Position numbers and translations under genes: made by a program. The notes below the pieces were generated by a model. It did not search any database. It was not told where the DNA came from and worked only from the letters and a program-made list of their open reading frames with translations. From Ignavibacteria bacterium RIFOXYB12_FULL_35_14 (lineage in GTDB: Bacteria > Bacteroidota > Ignavibacteria > Ignavibacteriales > Ignavibacteriaceae), in contig MHAR01000033.1 of the NCBI GenBank assembly GCA_001803045.1, positions 1 through 64,000 on the forward strand: 64,000 bases of DNA, read 5' to 3'. Shown here piece after piece: positions 15,528-25,402 of the stretch (the stretch's first letter is position 1; each line of letters starts with the position of its first letter).

Positions 15528-18356
15528 TCATTTTAATATTGTACTAAGCGTTTTTAGTCCTTTATTCAAATCACCACTGATACGCACTCTCACAATTCTC
15601 CGATTCTTGTTGGTTAATGCTCTAAAATCACCCAAAGTTTGTGCATGCTGAAGTGTCGCAAAATCGTATCCCGAACCGGGAAGTTCAATTTTAAGTTCTG
15701 TATCTGCTGTCAATAAAACATAAAGTCCTTTGTTTGGACCACCCTTGTGCAGCTGCCCCGTTGAATGTAAATATCGTGGACCATAACCAATTGTCGTTGC
15801 CGTCTTATACTTCTTACTAAGTTGATTTCTTATGGCTTGCAGCTGTTTTTCTCTATCCGAGGTCTGAAGAAAATATGCAAGGAACGAAATGTAATCCGAT
15901 GGATTAGCAAGCTTAAAAAATTTATTGAGAATATCCTTAACCGCTCTGCCAGTTAAATTTAAAGATTGATCGGCGTAAACAGAAATCGAATCCGTTTTTA
16001 CAAGAGGTATCGTTTCGGCAAAACTTCCGCTATGTTTCCATTCAGCTAATAAATCATTTGTATTCTTCTTACTTTCTGATACATTCGGTTCATCAAAAGG
16101 ATTGACTCCAACAACTACACAAGCTGTCGCAGTTGCAATTTCCCATCTTAAAAATTCTCCGCCTAAACCATGAATATCAGGAAGCATAATTCGCACAACA
16201 GGAAATCCGGCTGATTCAAGTGAAGCGAGCTTTTTCTCTGATGCTGCATCTTTTTCCTTTTTAATGAACATGTAAACAAATACCCTGTCTTTTCCGTATT
16301 GCTCTTTTGATCCGAGTAATTCTCCTTCAACAGGAAGAATACCAAATCCTTCTTTTCCTGTACTTTCTGCAATTAGCTGTTCAACCCAAAGACCGAATGA
16401 TTTGATTGATGGTGAGAGAATAAAAGTTGCTTTGTCTCGCCCAAGTTTTTGATTGATGCCGAGAAATGCCCCAAGACTTACTCCGGGATTAACATCCGAT
16501 GGAATGAATGGGCTGCAGCTTTGTTTCATTCGGTAAGCGCTTTTCAGAATTTCTTTAATATTAATTCCAATGAGCGCCATTGGTACTAATCCGAAGAATG
16601 ATAAAGCCGAGTATCTTCCACCGTAATCTTCCGGATTTGTAAAAACATATCGGAAGTTTTTGCTTCTCGCTTCTGATTCTAACGATGTTTTAGGATCAGT
16701 TATAGCAATAAAATGATTTCCTGGATTTCCAATCTTATTTACTTCGTAAAGATTGTAGAAATATTTGTAGAAACTGTTTGATTCAATCGTTGAACCGGAT
16801 TTGCTTGCAACCATGAACAGGGTCTTGTTAAGATCAATTTGCGATTCAACATGATGTACTGCTTCGGGACTCGTATTATCAAGCACAAAAAGCTTTAAGT
16901 ACCCTTTCTTCGTTCCAAATGTTTGAAGAGCAACTTCAGGACAGAGACTACTTCCTCCCATTCCAAGTAAAACTGCATAGCTGTATTTATCAGCTCGAAC
17001 ATTTTTTACAAAATCATTTATTTCATCAACTCGATTCATAAACTCTTCTACTCCAAGCCAGCCGAGACGATTTTTTATGGTAACTGAAAGTTTTGGATCA
17101 TTTTTCCATAGGTAAGAATCTTTTGCAAAAAGTCTGCGGGTGAATTGCTTATCATTTAAGGAAGTTAATGCGGCTTTAATAGAAGATTCAGATTTACCAT
17201 AAAAGAAGTTTTGTGTGCCGATTTTATCTTCAAGAATTTTTAATCTTTCTTGAGCTAATTTTCTGATCAGCTTATCGAACGGCTCAATAAACTTCTGAAC
17301 TCCTTCGTTTGTAAGTTGAGATGTAATCAAATCGATATCAATTCCCAACTTTTTCAAATTTACAAGAACTTGATGAGCTTCATCAACATTTATAAGAATT
17401 GTGCTTTCTTCTACCTTTCCATGATTACTGAACGCAGCAATGGTAACTTCGGGAAGAGTGTTTACTGTGTTGTAACCAATGAGCGGTTCCACATATTTTG
17501 TATCGATGTATAATGGGTCTTTTGTGCTTGTGCTTGCCCACAGAGGACGCTGAACTTTTGCACCCGCAGATGCTAACTTTTCCCATCTTTCACCGCTGAA
17601 AATTTTTAAGAAACTTTTATAGGCAAGCTTTGCACTTGCAATTGCAGATTTGCCAAGGAGATGTTCCGGTCGGGGTAAATCTCCAAAATCTTTTGTCGGA
17701 TTAATTGAATGTCCAAGTAATTGATCTGCAAGCACATCAATTCGACTGAGGAAGAAGGATGCAACAGAAGCAACCTTATCCACTGGTTTTCCTTCAGCAA
17801 GTCTACGATCAAGAGCGTTTATATAGGCATGTGCAACATCTTCATAAGCTTTAATTGAAAAGAGAAGTGTTGCGTTAACATTAATTCCTTCATACAAAGC
17901 CAGTTCGATGGCGGCTAATCCGGCTTGGGTTCCAGGAATTTTTATATGGCAATTTGGTCTTTTAACTTCCGAAAACAATCTTCTTGCTTCACTTAATGTT
18001 TCTTCGGTGTCGTGAGCGAGATACGGAGAAACTTCCAAACTTACATATCCATCAACACCGTTAGAACTTTTATAAACATCTTTAAAAAGATCGCAAGCAT
18101 CTTGAACATCTTTAATTGTAAGCGTATCGTAAATTTCAAGAACAGATTTGCCTTCTTTTGCAAGTTTTTCAATTTGCTTATTGTAATCGGAACTTTCAGA
18201 AATTGCTTTATAAAAAATTGCGGGATTAGAGGTTTGTCCTCTTAAACCTTCTTTGGTAATACGTTTTTTAAGTTCACCAGATTTTATCATGCTACGTGTT
18301 AAATTATCTAACCAATAACTCTGACCATAATCAATCAGCTTAGTCAGGTTGTTCAT
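15528..18356 (-). CDS. tal-pgi: Bifunctional transaldolase / glucose-6-phosphate isomerase
   Basis: 942 residues, the length expected of the known fusion. The N-terminal third is transaldolase: LRGQTSNPAIFYKAI, then HIKIPGTQAGLAAIE with the Schiff-base lysine, NVNATLLFSIKAYEDVA, and LWASTSTKDPLY. The rest, from about 410, is phosphoglucose isomerase: LLGMGGSSLCPEVALQTF, FMVASKSGSTIESNSF, GGRYSALSFFGLVPMALIGI and LIAESTGKEGFGILP. It links the non-oxidative pentose phosphate branch (sedoheptulose-7-P + GAP to erythrose-4-P + F6P) with glycolysis (G6P to F6P) in the cytosol. Both halves retain their active-site motifs. It is probably monocistronic. Confidence 0.95.
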   Translation of the reverse strand: MNNLTKLIDYGQSYWLDNLTRSMIKSGELKKRITKEGLRGQTSNPAIFYKAISESSDYNKQIEKLAKEGKSVLEIYDTLTIKDVQDACDLFKDVYKSSNGVDGYVSLEVSPYLAHDTEETLSEARRLFSEVKRPNCHIKIPGTQAGLAAIELALYEGINVNATLLFSIKAYEDVAHAYINALDRRLAEGKPVDKVASVASFFLSRIDVLADQLLGHSINPTKDFGDLPRPEHLLGKSAIASAKLAYKSFLKIFSGERWEKLASAGAKVQRPLWASTSTKDPLYIDTKYVEPLIGYNTVNTLPEVTIAAFSNHGKVEESTILINVDEAHQVLVNLKKLGIDIDLITSQLTNEGVQKFIEPFDKLIRKLAQERLKILEDKIGTQNFFYGKSESSIKAALTSLNDKQFTRRLFAKDSYLWKNDPKLSVTIKNRLGWLGVEEFMNRVDEINDFVKNVRADKYSYAVLLGMGGSSLCPEVALQTFGTKKGYLKLFVLDNTSPEAVHHVESQIDLNKTLFMVASKSGSTIESNSFYKYFYNLYEVNKIGNPGNHFIAITDPKTSLESEARSKNFRYVFTNPEDYGGRYSALSFFGLVPMALIGINIKEILKSAYRMKQSCSPFIPSDVNPGVSLGAFLGINQKLGRDKATFILSPSIKSFGLWVEQLIAESTGKEGFGILPVEGELLGSKEQYGKDRVFVYMFIKKEKDAASEKKLASLESAGFPVVRIMLPDIHGLGGEFLRWEIATATACVVVGVNPFDEPNVSESKKNTNDLLAEWKHSGSFAETIPLVKTDSISVYADQSLNLTGRAVKDILNKFFKLANPSDYISFLAYFLQTSDREKQLQAIRNQLSKKYKTATTIGYGPRYLHSTGQLHKGGPNKGLYVLLTADTELKIELPGSGYDFATLQHAQTLGDFRALTNKNRRIVRVRISGDLNKGLKTLSTILK

Positions 18357-18749
18357 TTACATCTCCAGAAAATATTAGTACGAAATGAATTTGTAGTTCA
18401 AAATTTAGTTATGATGGGGGAATATTCAAATGAAGAATTCAGCTTAAATTAAATTGATTCTTAATCTTCTGAATCAACTAGCTAAAACCAATTTATGAAG
18501 TTAAAAAATTAAAATTATTTTTTTAGGAATGCTGGCTATAAAACAATCTTTCCGTTTTTGCAATCTTTTGCATCTCTCGCCTTAATTTATATTCTCAGAG
18601 ACACTTAAGTATAAATTGATTGTTATTTGAATGAGGTTTTGAACAGACACAGAACAATCTCAACAATTCCAAACAAATTTAGATGATTTTCTGACATTTC
18701 AATCCAATGAATTTGTTATCTTATCCATGACTAAATTAAGATTCCTTGC
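18357..18749. other. Divergent intergenic region, no gene seen
   Basis: 393 bp between the leftward tal-pgi gene and the rightward sensor kinase gene. It is AT-rich and should contain promoters for both directions. I see no RNA gene, riboswitch-like fold or convincing small ORF. Confidence 0.4.
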
Positions 18750-20900
18750 ATGATTGGTAGAATAACGAAACCAAGACTGAGGAAGCGAGTCGTGGCGATA
18801 TTCGTCATTGCTGTTTTGTTTCCCTGTCTGTATCTTGGCTACTTGGGACTGAAGTCCATCAAGCAAGAAAAACAGTGGCAGCAACAGCTTGTGCGAGAAA
18901 ATCTCGAAAGATCTCTTTCGCTTACAATCGATCAAATTGAATCGAAATTAGACGATCAGATTCGCGCTTCGCTTCGCCAAATATCGCCACCCTCCAATTT
19001 GACTGAAGCTTACATCAATTCTCTCAGAAACTTGAAAACGCAATCTTCTCTTGTGCATGATGTTTTCTTATTCGACAAAGAATTGCGCCTCGTTTTTCCG
19101 AAGACTTTTCGAAACGAAGAGGGTTCTCAAATAAAAAATCTGAATACTTTACGTCCGCAGGAAAACGAGCATCTTCATGCCGGGGAACATCTTGAGGTTT
19201 TGGGGAAACTCGAAGAAGCCCTAGTTGAATATCAAAAAGGTTTTTCTTCCACACTGTCCAAATCTGTTCATGCAGCGTTACTCTCACGAATTGCTCGATG
19301 TCAGTTCAAGAAGGGCGACTATGAGAATGCCCGAAGAACATATCAGATGATTATCGATGAGGATAAGAATCAGTTCTATGGTGAGGGAATGCCTTACGTT
19401 CTGGTAGCACATCTTCAACTTATCGAGATAGCAGAAACAAAAAGGCTATCCTTAGATGTGCGCAGTCAACTGCTTAACTTCTATAGATTGCTCGTTGAGC
19501 AATCGGATAAACTTGAACAGGCGCAATACAGTTTCTGTCTTGATCAGGTTCAATCACGGCTGCAGCATCAACAGCAATTTCTGTCCCAATATCAGCGAGC
19601 CACACTGGATTCCATAGTGAGGCTCGAGAAAGAGATTAAGGATGAGCATGTTTTTCGGGACTTCCTTCAAATAAATATTCTTCCTGAAATTAAGCAAGAG
19701 ATCAACTCAAAGTTGAGAGATTCTCGATTTAATAATTCTGCTGAAAGAAAAGACATTCAATATCTATCGGAACAATCTGATAGTATTGCCTGGACAATTG
19801 GAATGCGCGTGAACGATGACTTGAAATCTCCAATTAAATTTATCGGTGTCAGGATACGAAGGAATGCACTTCCCGATGCGGTCCGGACAGTACTCAAAGA
19901 GTCTCAACCAAGTGAAGAAGTTCGCATCGCCTTGCTTGATACGGCGGAGCGTACTCTCGTTCCTGACGGATTATCTGCGGCGACAGTCGTGCTCATAAAG
20001 CCATTCTCTCGATTTGAAGAACTTGCTTCAGGAACCAAGTTGGCATTGGTTGCAATTGGAGAGAATCCTCTTGAAACAATCTCATCAAAAAGCTTGATCA
20101 TCTATTATATCCTTCTCGGATCGGTCATTGTGTTAATTGCGTTTGGCATAGTCTTCATTCTTCGGGACATTTCACGAGAGGAGAGGATTGCAGTGATGAA
20201 ATCTGAATTTATCGCTAACGTTTCTCACGAGGTAAAAACTCCAATCGCTACAATCAGAGCACTTGCGGAGAACCTGAATGAAGGTTGGGTCACGGGTCAG
20301 GAAAAACAGCGAGAATACTTTTTCTTGATTGAACGTGAAGCCAAGAGACTTACTCACTTGGTTGAGAATATTCTCGACTTCTCGCGAATCGAAAAAGCAA
20401 AGAAAACCTATCGAATAGAAGCCACCTCTATGGCTGATTCAACGAAGAAAGTAATTGAGCGTTTCCGTTTGCTGGTTGATGTAGATGGAGTTCTCATAAA
20501 AGAAAATATCGAAAACGATTTACCATTGCTCATGCTTGATGCGGAGGCGTATGAACAGGCGTTGTTAAATCTGCTGGATAATGCTGTTAAGTATTCACGT
20601 GAGGAAAAGGTCATTGAGATTTCTGCCCGACTTGAAGATGATTCAATTATCGTTGCAGTGGCTGACCATGGCATAGGAATAAGCAAGAAGGATAGCGAAA
20701 AGATTTTTGAGAAGTTTTACCGTAGTCCGATACCGGATGGGAGAAAAATACCGGGGAGTGGAATAGGTTTAACTCTGGTGAAGGAGATCATTGAGGCACA
20801 TGGGGGAACAATAAAAGTTGAAAGCAAAATCGGCAAGGGAAGTACATTTATACTTTCTTTCCCAATTTCAAAAGATAATACGAAAATGTCTGATGGATAA
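18750..20900 (+). CDS. Sensor histidine kinase with TPR-like extracytoplasmic region
   Basis: 716 residues. A first membrane helix (VVAIFVIAVLFPCLYLGYLGL, about 13-33) and a second near 448-470 (LIIYYILLGSVIVLIAFGIVF) bracket a large sensor region. Within it, about 130-260 reads HLEVLGKLEEALVEYQKGF and CQFKKGDYENARRTYQMIID, which look like TPR repeats. The kinase core has the HisKA box FIANVSHEVKTPIATIRAL (phospho-acceptor His493) followed by HATPase motifs: NLLDNAVKYS (N box), VADHGIGI (G1), FYRSP (F box) and GSGIGLTLVKEIIEAHGG (G2). It autophosphorylates and passes phosphate to the regulator encoded 28 bp downstream. An extracytoplasmic TPR sensor is unusual. Confidence 0.92.
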   Translation: MIGRITKPRLRKRVVAIFVIAVLFPCLYLGYLGLKSIKQEKQWQQQLVRENLERSLSLTIDQIESKLDDQIRASLRQISPPSNLTEAYINSLRNLKTQSSLVHDVFLFDKELRLVFPKTFRNEEGSQIKNLNTLRPQENEHLHAGEHLEVLGKLEEALVEYQKGFSSTLSKSVHAALLSRIARCQFKKGDYENARRTYQMIIDEDKNQFYGEGMPYVLVAHLQLIEIAETKRLSLDVRSQLLNFYRLLVEQSDKLEQAQYSFCLDQVQSRLQHQQQFLSQYQRATLDSIVRLEKEIKDEHVFRDFLQINILPEIKQEINSKLRDSRFNNSAERKDIQYLSEQSDSIAWTIGMRVNDDLKSPIKFIGVRIRRNALPDAVRTVLKESQPSEEVRIALLDTAERTLVPDGLSAATVVLIKPFSRFEELASGTKLALVAIGENPLETISSKSLIIYYILLGSVIVLIAFGIVFILRDISREERIAVMKSEFIANVSHEVKTPIATIRALAENLNEGWVTGQEKQREYFFLIEREAKRLTHLVENILDFSRIEKAKKTYRIEATSMADSTKKVIERFRLLVDVDGVLIKENIENDLPLLMLDAEAYEQALLNLLDNAVKYSREEKVIEISARLEDDSIIVAVADHGIGISKKDSEKIFEKFYRSPIPDGRKIPGSGIGLTLVKEIIEAHGGTIKVESKIGKGSTFILSFPISKDNTKMSDG

Positions 20901-20928
20901 ATAAAATAAATACGCGAGGAGGAAAGTT

Positions 20929-21609
20929 ATGTCCACAATTCTCATTGTTGAAGACGACGAAGTAATGCTCAAAAGTTTGCAAGACGCTTTTGAACACAAT
21001 GGCTTTGATGTATTAACGGCTATGGACGGCGAAAGCGGCCTGCAAATAGCTGAAATAAATTCACCGGATAGTATCATACTTGACGTGATGCTGCCACGGA
21101 CTGATGGTTTTAACGTTTGCCGTACTCTGCGTAAACGCGGTGTGACAATACCTATTATTATGCTCACTGCTCGCGCGGAAGAAATTGATAAAGTAGTCGG
21201 ACTCGAAATCGGTGCGGATGACTATGTCACCAAACCATTCAGCACACGAGAATTGTTGGCGCGCGTAAAAGCGCATCTGCGACGGACAACAGAGAAAGTT
21301 TTATCATTCGAGCATTACGAATTTGGAAACGTCACACTGGATTTAACTACATTCAAAGCTTTTAAAAACAAAAAGCAGATTGATTTAACCTCCACAGAAT
21401 ATTCTCTCATGAAAGTCCTAATCAAACATCGGAATGAGGTCGTCCCGCGTGAAAAAATTCTGAATGAAGTATGGGGTTATGATTCGTATCCGAGTTCCCG
21501 TTCAGTGGACAACCATGTTCTCAACTTACGTCAGAAGCTCGAAGACAATCCGGATAAGCCGGAATATATCCTCACAGTCCACGGATTGGGATATAAATTT
21601 GTAGGATAA
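20929..21609 (+). CDS. OmpR/PhoB-family response regulator
   Basis: 226 residues. The receiver domain (1-120) has the acidic pair ILIVEDDE, phosphorylated Asp52 in SIILDVMLPRTDG, the switch threonine in IIMLTARAEE and the lysine in GADDYVTKPF. The C-terminal winged helix (about 130-226) ends RSVDNHVLNLRQKLEDNP, then YILTVHGLGYKFV, typical of OmpR-type DNA-binding domains. A strong ribosome-binding site (GAGGAGG) precedes the ATG. It pairs with the kinase just upstream. The closely following exported propeller gene (21798) is a plausible target or functional partner. Confidence 0.95.
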   Translation: MSTILIVEDDEVMLKSLQDAFEHNGFDVLTAMDGESGLQIAEINSPDSIILDVMLPRTDGFNVCRTLRKRGVTIPIIMLTARAEEIDKVVGLEIGADDYVTKPFSTRELLARVKAHLRRTTEKVLSFEHYEFGNVTLDLTTFKAFKNKKQIDLTSTEYSLMKVLIKHRNEVVPREKILNEVWGYDSYPSSRSVDNHVLNLRQKLEDNPDKPEYILTVHGLGYKFVG

Positions 21610-21797
21610 TAAGGAATTGAAAGTGAGACGGATAAGTAAGATTGTGTCCTTTTCTTTGTATGAACAGTAATTCTTCTGGACATCTTTTGACAAAAGACTA
21701 ACAAACATTTACATCGATCCAACAATGGCAGATAAACAAGAAAGTATATTGTAGTGAAATTAATTCACTGCAAACAAACCATTAAAGGAGATATGCC

Positions 21798-23876
21798 ATG
21801 AAAAAAATCACAGGAATTTTTCTGCTTGCATTGGAGCTTTGTGTTCTAACATCAATCGCTACTGCACAGCAAAACAAGGCTGAACAGATGTACCAACAGG
21901 CATTGTATGAAATGGAAGGAAGGGGGAACTATGCCAAAGCGATCGACATGTTCAATCAGGTTGTAGCGCAGTTTCCCAAAGAGAAATCTGTTGCAGCGAA
22001 AGCATTGTTGCATGTCGGTATGTGTCAAGAAAAACTCGGAAACCGTGAGGCTCAAAAAGCATACGAACGAGTGATTAAGGACTATACAGATCAACATGAA
22101 GTCGTGGCTGAAGCCCGGGCGCGGCTCGACTTAATTACCGGAAAAGAAAATAAGGAATTCATTATTAGAAGAGTAATAGAAGGGACAGATGTGGGTTTTG
22201 AAGGAGCGGTTTCACCGGACGGCAGGTATTTCTCATATGTAGACTGGGAATCCGGCGACCTCGCCATTTATGAAATTGCAACCGGAAATAGGCGCCATCT
22301 TACGAACAAGGGTTCCTGGGATAAATCAGATGAATTCGCATATTTTTCCAGGTGGTCGCCCGACGGCAAGCAGATTGCCTATGATTGGTACACGATGGAA
22401 AGTTTAATGGAATTGCGTATTGTCGGACTTGATAGCTCGCAACCCCGAATTCTCTATAGCAATAAGGAAGTAGTGTGGTCTCAAACGTATGGTTGGTCCC
22501 CTGACGGAAAACAAATTCTGGCAAGCTTGTTTAAAGAAAACGGTCAAAACCAGATCGTCCTCATATCCATTGAGGATGGGGATGTACGGGTTCTCAAAAC
22601 ACTGGAACTAGGCTTTGATCATCTGAACTTTTCACCGGACGGGCGCTATATCGTGTATCACTTTCAACAAAAAGAAGATTCTCCGGAAAGTGACATCTCC
22701 ATTCTGTCAACTGATGGAGGCCGTGAAATTCCGCTGGTTGAACATCCTGCAAATGATTATGTGCTAGGCTGGGCACCTGATGGAAAAAATATCCTTTTTG
22801 CCAGCGACCGCAGGAATAGCTCGGATGCCTGGATTATTGAATTCTCTCAAGGAAAAGTTCAGGGATCACCCAAACTGATCTCATCAAATATTGGACAAGC
22901 AAATCCGATGGGATTTACTCAGAAGGGTTCTTTCTACTACTATATATATGACAATGCGATGGATATTAATTTTGCGGAACTCGATCCAGAGACAGGCAAA
23001 ATAATCGATCCGCCGAAAAAGCTGAGTGCACGTTTTGAGGGGTCCCTCACTCAACCTGAATACTCACCGGACGGGAAATACATTGCCTATATTTCTGTGT
23101 CGCGCGGTCATTCCGCTCTCAGTATTCAATCCCTCGAAACCGGAAAGATTCAAGAATTCCCATCTAAACTCATGTCTAGAGTTAATACTCCCCGTTGGTC
23201 TCCGGATGGCCGCTCCATTCTTGTCGGGGGCTGGGATTGGAAAGGGAAAAAGGGGATATATCGCATTGATACCCAATCGGGAGTCTCTACACTTGTGGCG
23301 CCGCCCGCTAAATTGGTCTCCGAGAGTTTTTTGGGACAACACGAATGGTCCCGTGACGGGAAATCTATTTTTCTGGAGCGATTTTTTGGCAATATGTCCC
23401 GTTCTATTATGTTAAGAGAGATAGAAAATGGTACAGAAAGGGAGCTCTATCATGAGGAATCCAATTCTAGAGGATTCAAATTATCCTGTTCACCGGATGG
23501 CAAATGGCTAGCTTTTTTGAGAATGGGAATTAAGGAATATGTTTTGAGTATCATGCCGGCTGCCGGAGGAGAATATCGAGATCTCTATAGGTTTAAGTCA
23601 GATAACGCTCAAATTTATTACCAAAAATTAATATGGACTACCGATGGAAAGTACATTCTCTTTGAAAAATTTCAATCCGCAGAAAAGAATTTCAGCTTAT
23701 GGCGAATTCCAATGGAGGGCGGAGAACACCAGAAACTTGAATTAGAATCGGAGTCTTATATTGTGGCAAGTATTCATCCCGACGGGCGACATATCGTGTT
23801 CTCATCTCCCTCTTCTACTGGTGAAAATTCAGGAATCTGGGTAATGGAAAATTTTTTGCCCAAAGAGGAGAGGTAG
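21798..23876 (+). CDS. Exported TPR plus TolB-like beta-propeller (PD40) protein
   Basis: 692 residues. A signal peptide (MKKITGIFLLALELCVLTSIATA) is followed by TPR-like helices (about 28-115: YQQALYEMEGRGNYAKAIDMF, KALLHVGMCQEKLGNREAQKAYERVI). Then come ten or so WD40-like PD40 repeats, each marked by SPDG(K/R) (for example VSPDGRYFSYVDW, SPDGKQIAYDW, SPDGKQILASL, SPDGKWLAFLR), which form one or two TolB-like propellers. Such propellers bind proteins or cell-wall material in the periplasm. No catalytic serine motif of the related S9 peptidases is seen. AAAGGAG precedes the start. It directly follows the two-component system, 188 bp downstream. Confidence 0.85.
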   Translation: MKKITGIFLLALELCVLTSIATAQQNKAEQMYQQALYEMEGRGNYAKAIDMFNQVVAQFPKEKSVAAKALLHVGMCQEKLGNREAQKAYERVIKDYTDQHEVVAEARARLDLITGKENKEFIIRRVIEGTDVGFEGAVSPDGRYFSYVDWESGDLAIYEIATGNRRHLTNKGSWDKSDEFAYFSRWSPDGKQIAYDWYTMESLMELRIVGLDSSQPRILYSNKEVVWSQTYGWSPDGKQILASLFKENGQNQIVLISIEDGDVRVLKTLELGFDHLNFSPDGRYIVYHFQQKEDSPESDISILSTDGGREIPLVEHPANDYVLGWAPDGKNILFASDRRNSSDAWIIEFSQGKVQGSPKLISSNIGQANPMGFTQKGSFYYYIYDNAMDINFAELDPETGKIIDPPKKLSARFEGSLTQPEYSPDGKYIAYISVSRGHSALSIQSLETGKIQEFPSKLMSRVNTPRWSPDGRSILVGGWDWKGKKGIYRIDTQSGVSTLVAPPAKLVSESFLGQHEWSRDGKSIFLERFFGNMSRSIMLREIENGTERELYHEESNSRGFKLSCSPDGKWLAFLRMGIKEYVLSIMPAAGGEYRDLYRFKSDNAQIYYQKLIWTTDGKYILFEKFQSAEKNFSLWRIPMEGGEHQKLELESESYIVASIHPDGRHIVFSSPSSTGENSGIWVMENFLPKEER

Positions 23877-23889
23877 ATTGTGGGAAGAG

Positions 23890-23946
23890 GTAAATTTTGA
23901 TGCAAGTAATTTACCAAGCGGAATTTATTTCTACAGATCTACTTGA
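23890..23946 (+). pseudogene. Decayed tail of a T9SS sorting domain
   Basis: Eighteen codons ending at TGA 23944-23946 read VNFDASNLPSGIYFYRST. This is the near-invariant end of type A T9SS domains (FDAS.L.SGIYFYRL). Nothing upstream in this frame is coding; it lies 13 bp after the stop of the propeller gene, in a different frame. It is likely a leftover from deletion or recombination. Confidence 0.6.
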
Positions 23947-24175
23947 CACCAACGGTGTTTTTCATTGCTGTAATTGTATAATTATGAAGTGGCGTTATAA
24001 AAGTTAGTTGCTCTTTGAAGTAGGTTATAGTTGAGTTGGTAGGTTTTGTATTTGTGTAAGTGAATTACATAATCAAAAAATAATTTCGTTTAGTGAAATA
24101 TAAAACAAGCTAATTATTATTTAGTATAACTTGTAGTTTAACAATTTACTCAGATTAAAAATTTAGGAGGCTGAT
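23947..24175. other. AT-rich upstream region of the first tandem secreted gene
   Basis: About 230 bp with no gene. It ends in a strong ribosome-binding site, TTTAGGAGGCTGAT, immediately before the ATG at 24176. A promoter for the tandem pair is expected here. Confidence 0.35.
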
Positions 24176-24748
24176 ATGAAGTTACATACTTGGTTAGCAA
24201 TTCTAGTTTATATCACAATCACGAGCTCTCTCTTCGGTGCTACTGTTAAAACAAAAAAAGGAGAAATAATAAAGGGCGATATTGCTGGAAAAATTGTACT
24301 AAAAGCAAATGTGATATCAAACGAAGAGGGACGATACAAATATAGAATTGGTTATATTGTTCTAAATGGTAAAGATATTCAGACCATTGATGAGAAAGGC
24401 GTAACAGTAATTGATAGTGTTGAGTTCCCAGTAGTCTTCTATTACTATTCTTATGAAACTCCCCCCAGTGATACAAGATTACTTGGGATCGCCCATTTTT
24501 TTCTCGAATTCGCCTTAAATTCTACCGTTGGTTTTAATGTAAACCTCGATGACGGCACTCTAAGCATTAAAAGCATGATGGGTAGCCATTTAACAGATAG
24601 GTTGATTGGAGAATTGAAAAAAGAGGAGGACGGAGTACAAATTTTGTCGAATATAACAATAACTACTGAAAAGGGAGTTGTTTTAGTCCATATTGACGGG
24701 ATAGTTGAACCAACAAAAAAACTTAACAAAAAAAAGAATAAAAACTAA
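24176..24748 (+). CDS. Secreted protein of unknown function, tandem paralogue 1
   Basis: 190 residues with a signal peptide (MKLHTWLAILVYITITSSLFG). The mature start TVKTKKGEIIKGDIAGKIV and the pattern IVLNGKDIQTIDEKGV recur in the next gene (TQVKLKNGKVLEGTINGLIV, YLTNGEEIGLIDEQGV). So does the end (ITITTEKGVVLVHIDGIVE against IEIVTEKGLVKVPIKSIVE). The 'KxGxxxxGxI' opening resembles short beta-barrel, Sm-like modules seen in other exported proteins, but that is only a resemblance. No known family is recognised. The tail is lysine-rich. A perfect AGGAGG site precedes the start codon. Confidence 0.75.
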   Translation: MKLHTWLAILVYITITSSLFGATVKTKKGEIIKGDIAGKIVLKANVISNEEGRYKYRIGYIVLNGKDIQTIDEKGVTVIDSVEFPVVFYYYSYETPPSDTRLLGIAHFFLEFALNSTVGFNVNLDDGTLSIKSMMGSHLTDRLIGELKKEEDGVQILSNITITTEKGVVLVHIDGIVEPTKKLNKKKNKN

Positions 24749-24841
24749 ATTCTGCTAAATTAAAACTAAGCGACTGATCGCTTAAAAAAGTAAATAGAAA
24801 TATTTTTACATAAATCTCATAAAAAGACAGAAGGAGCAAAT

Positions 24842-25402
24842 ATGAAAAGTCTAAAGAGTATACCATCTATTTTATTAATTTATTTGTTGATACAAAATGC
24901 AACCTTTGCCACACAAGTAAAATTAAAAAACGGTAAGGTATTAGAAGGAACCATTAATGGTCTCATTGTACAAAAAGAAGAAACAAAAAAATCACCTTCG
25001 GAAAAAGATCCAAAGAAAGTAGTTTATAACGCCAGTTACTATTTAACTAACGGTGAAGAAATAGGTTTAATTGATGAGCAAGGTGTACATAAGAATAGTA
25101 ATAAAGTAGTAATTATTAATTGTTCACAAGAGGAAACTCCGTTAAATGATTTAGACGTTGTGGAAACGGGTATTAATGCGCCAGAGTCACCATTCTCTGT
25201 ATCTTATACCGAAGCAGGTGGGACTGTAGTCCGTATAGGAGGTCGCTCTTCTAATCCTACTTCCGTTAGCAAAGATACATTACTTGGTGTATATCGAGCA
25301 GATCCAAAAACAGGAAAAGGTCAAATAATTCTAGAAATAGAGATAGTAACAGAAAAAGGATTGGTAAAAGTACCTATTAAAAGCATAGTTGAGTTTAAAT
25401 GA
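24842..25402 (+). CDS. Secreted protein of unknown function, tandem paralogue 2
   Basis: 186 residues with a signal peptide (MKSLKSIPSILLIYLLIQNATFA) and the same beginning and end as its neighbour 93 bp upstream. The middle (about 85-145) is different. It contains a short Gly/Ser-rich stretch (GGTVVRIGGRSSNPT) in place of the hydrophobic segment of paralogue 1. GAAGGAG lies 8 bp before the ATG. The pair probably arose by duplication and diverged only in the centre. Function unknown. Confidence 0.75.
   Translation: MKSLKSIPSILLIYLLIQNATFATQVKLKNGKVLEGTINGLIVQKEETKKSPSEKDPKKVVYNASYYLTNGEEIGLIDEQGVHKNSNKVVIINCSQEETPLNDLDVVETGINAPESPFSVSYTEAGGTVVRIGGRSSNPTSVSKDTLLGVYRADPKTGKGQIILEIEIVTEKGLVKVPIKSIVEFK

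Noticed and set aside
15528-18356. Sequencing or annotation artefact joining transaldolase and phosphoglucose isomerase
   Set aside because: The fusion is a known natural architecture and both halves keep their catalytic motifs in one uninterrupted frame.
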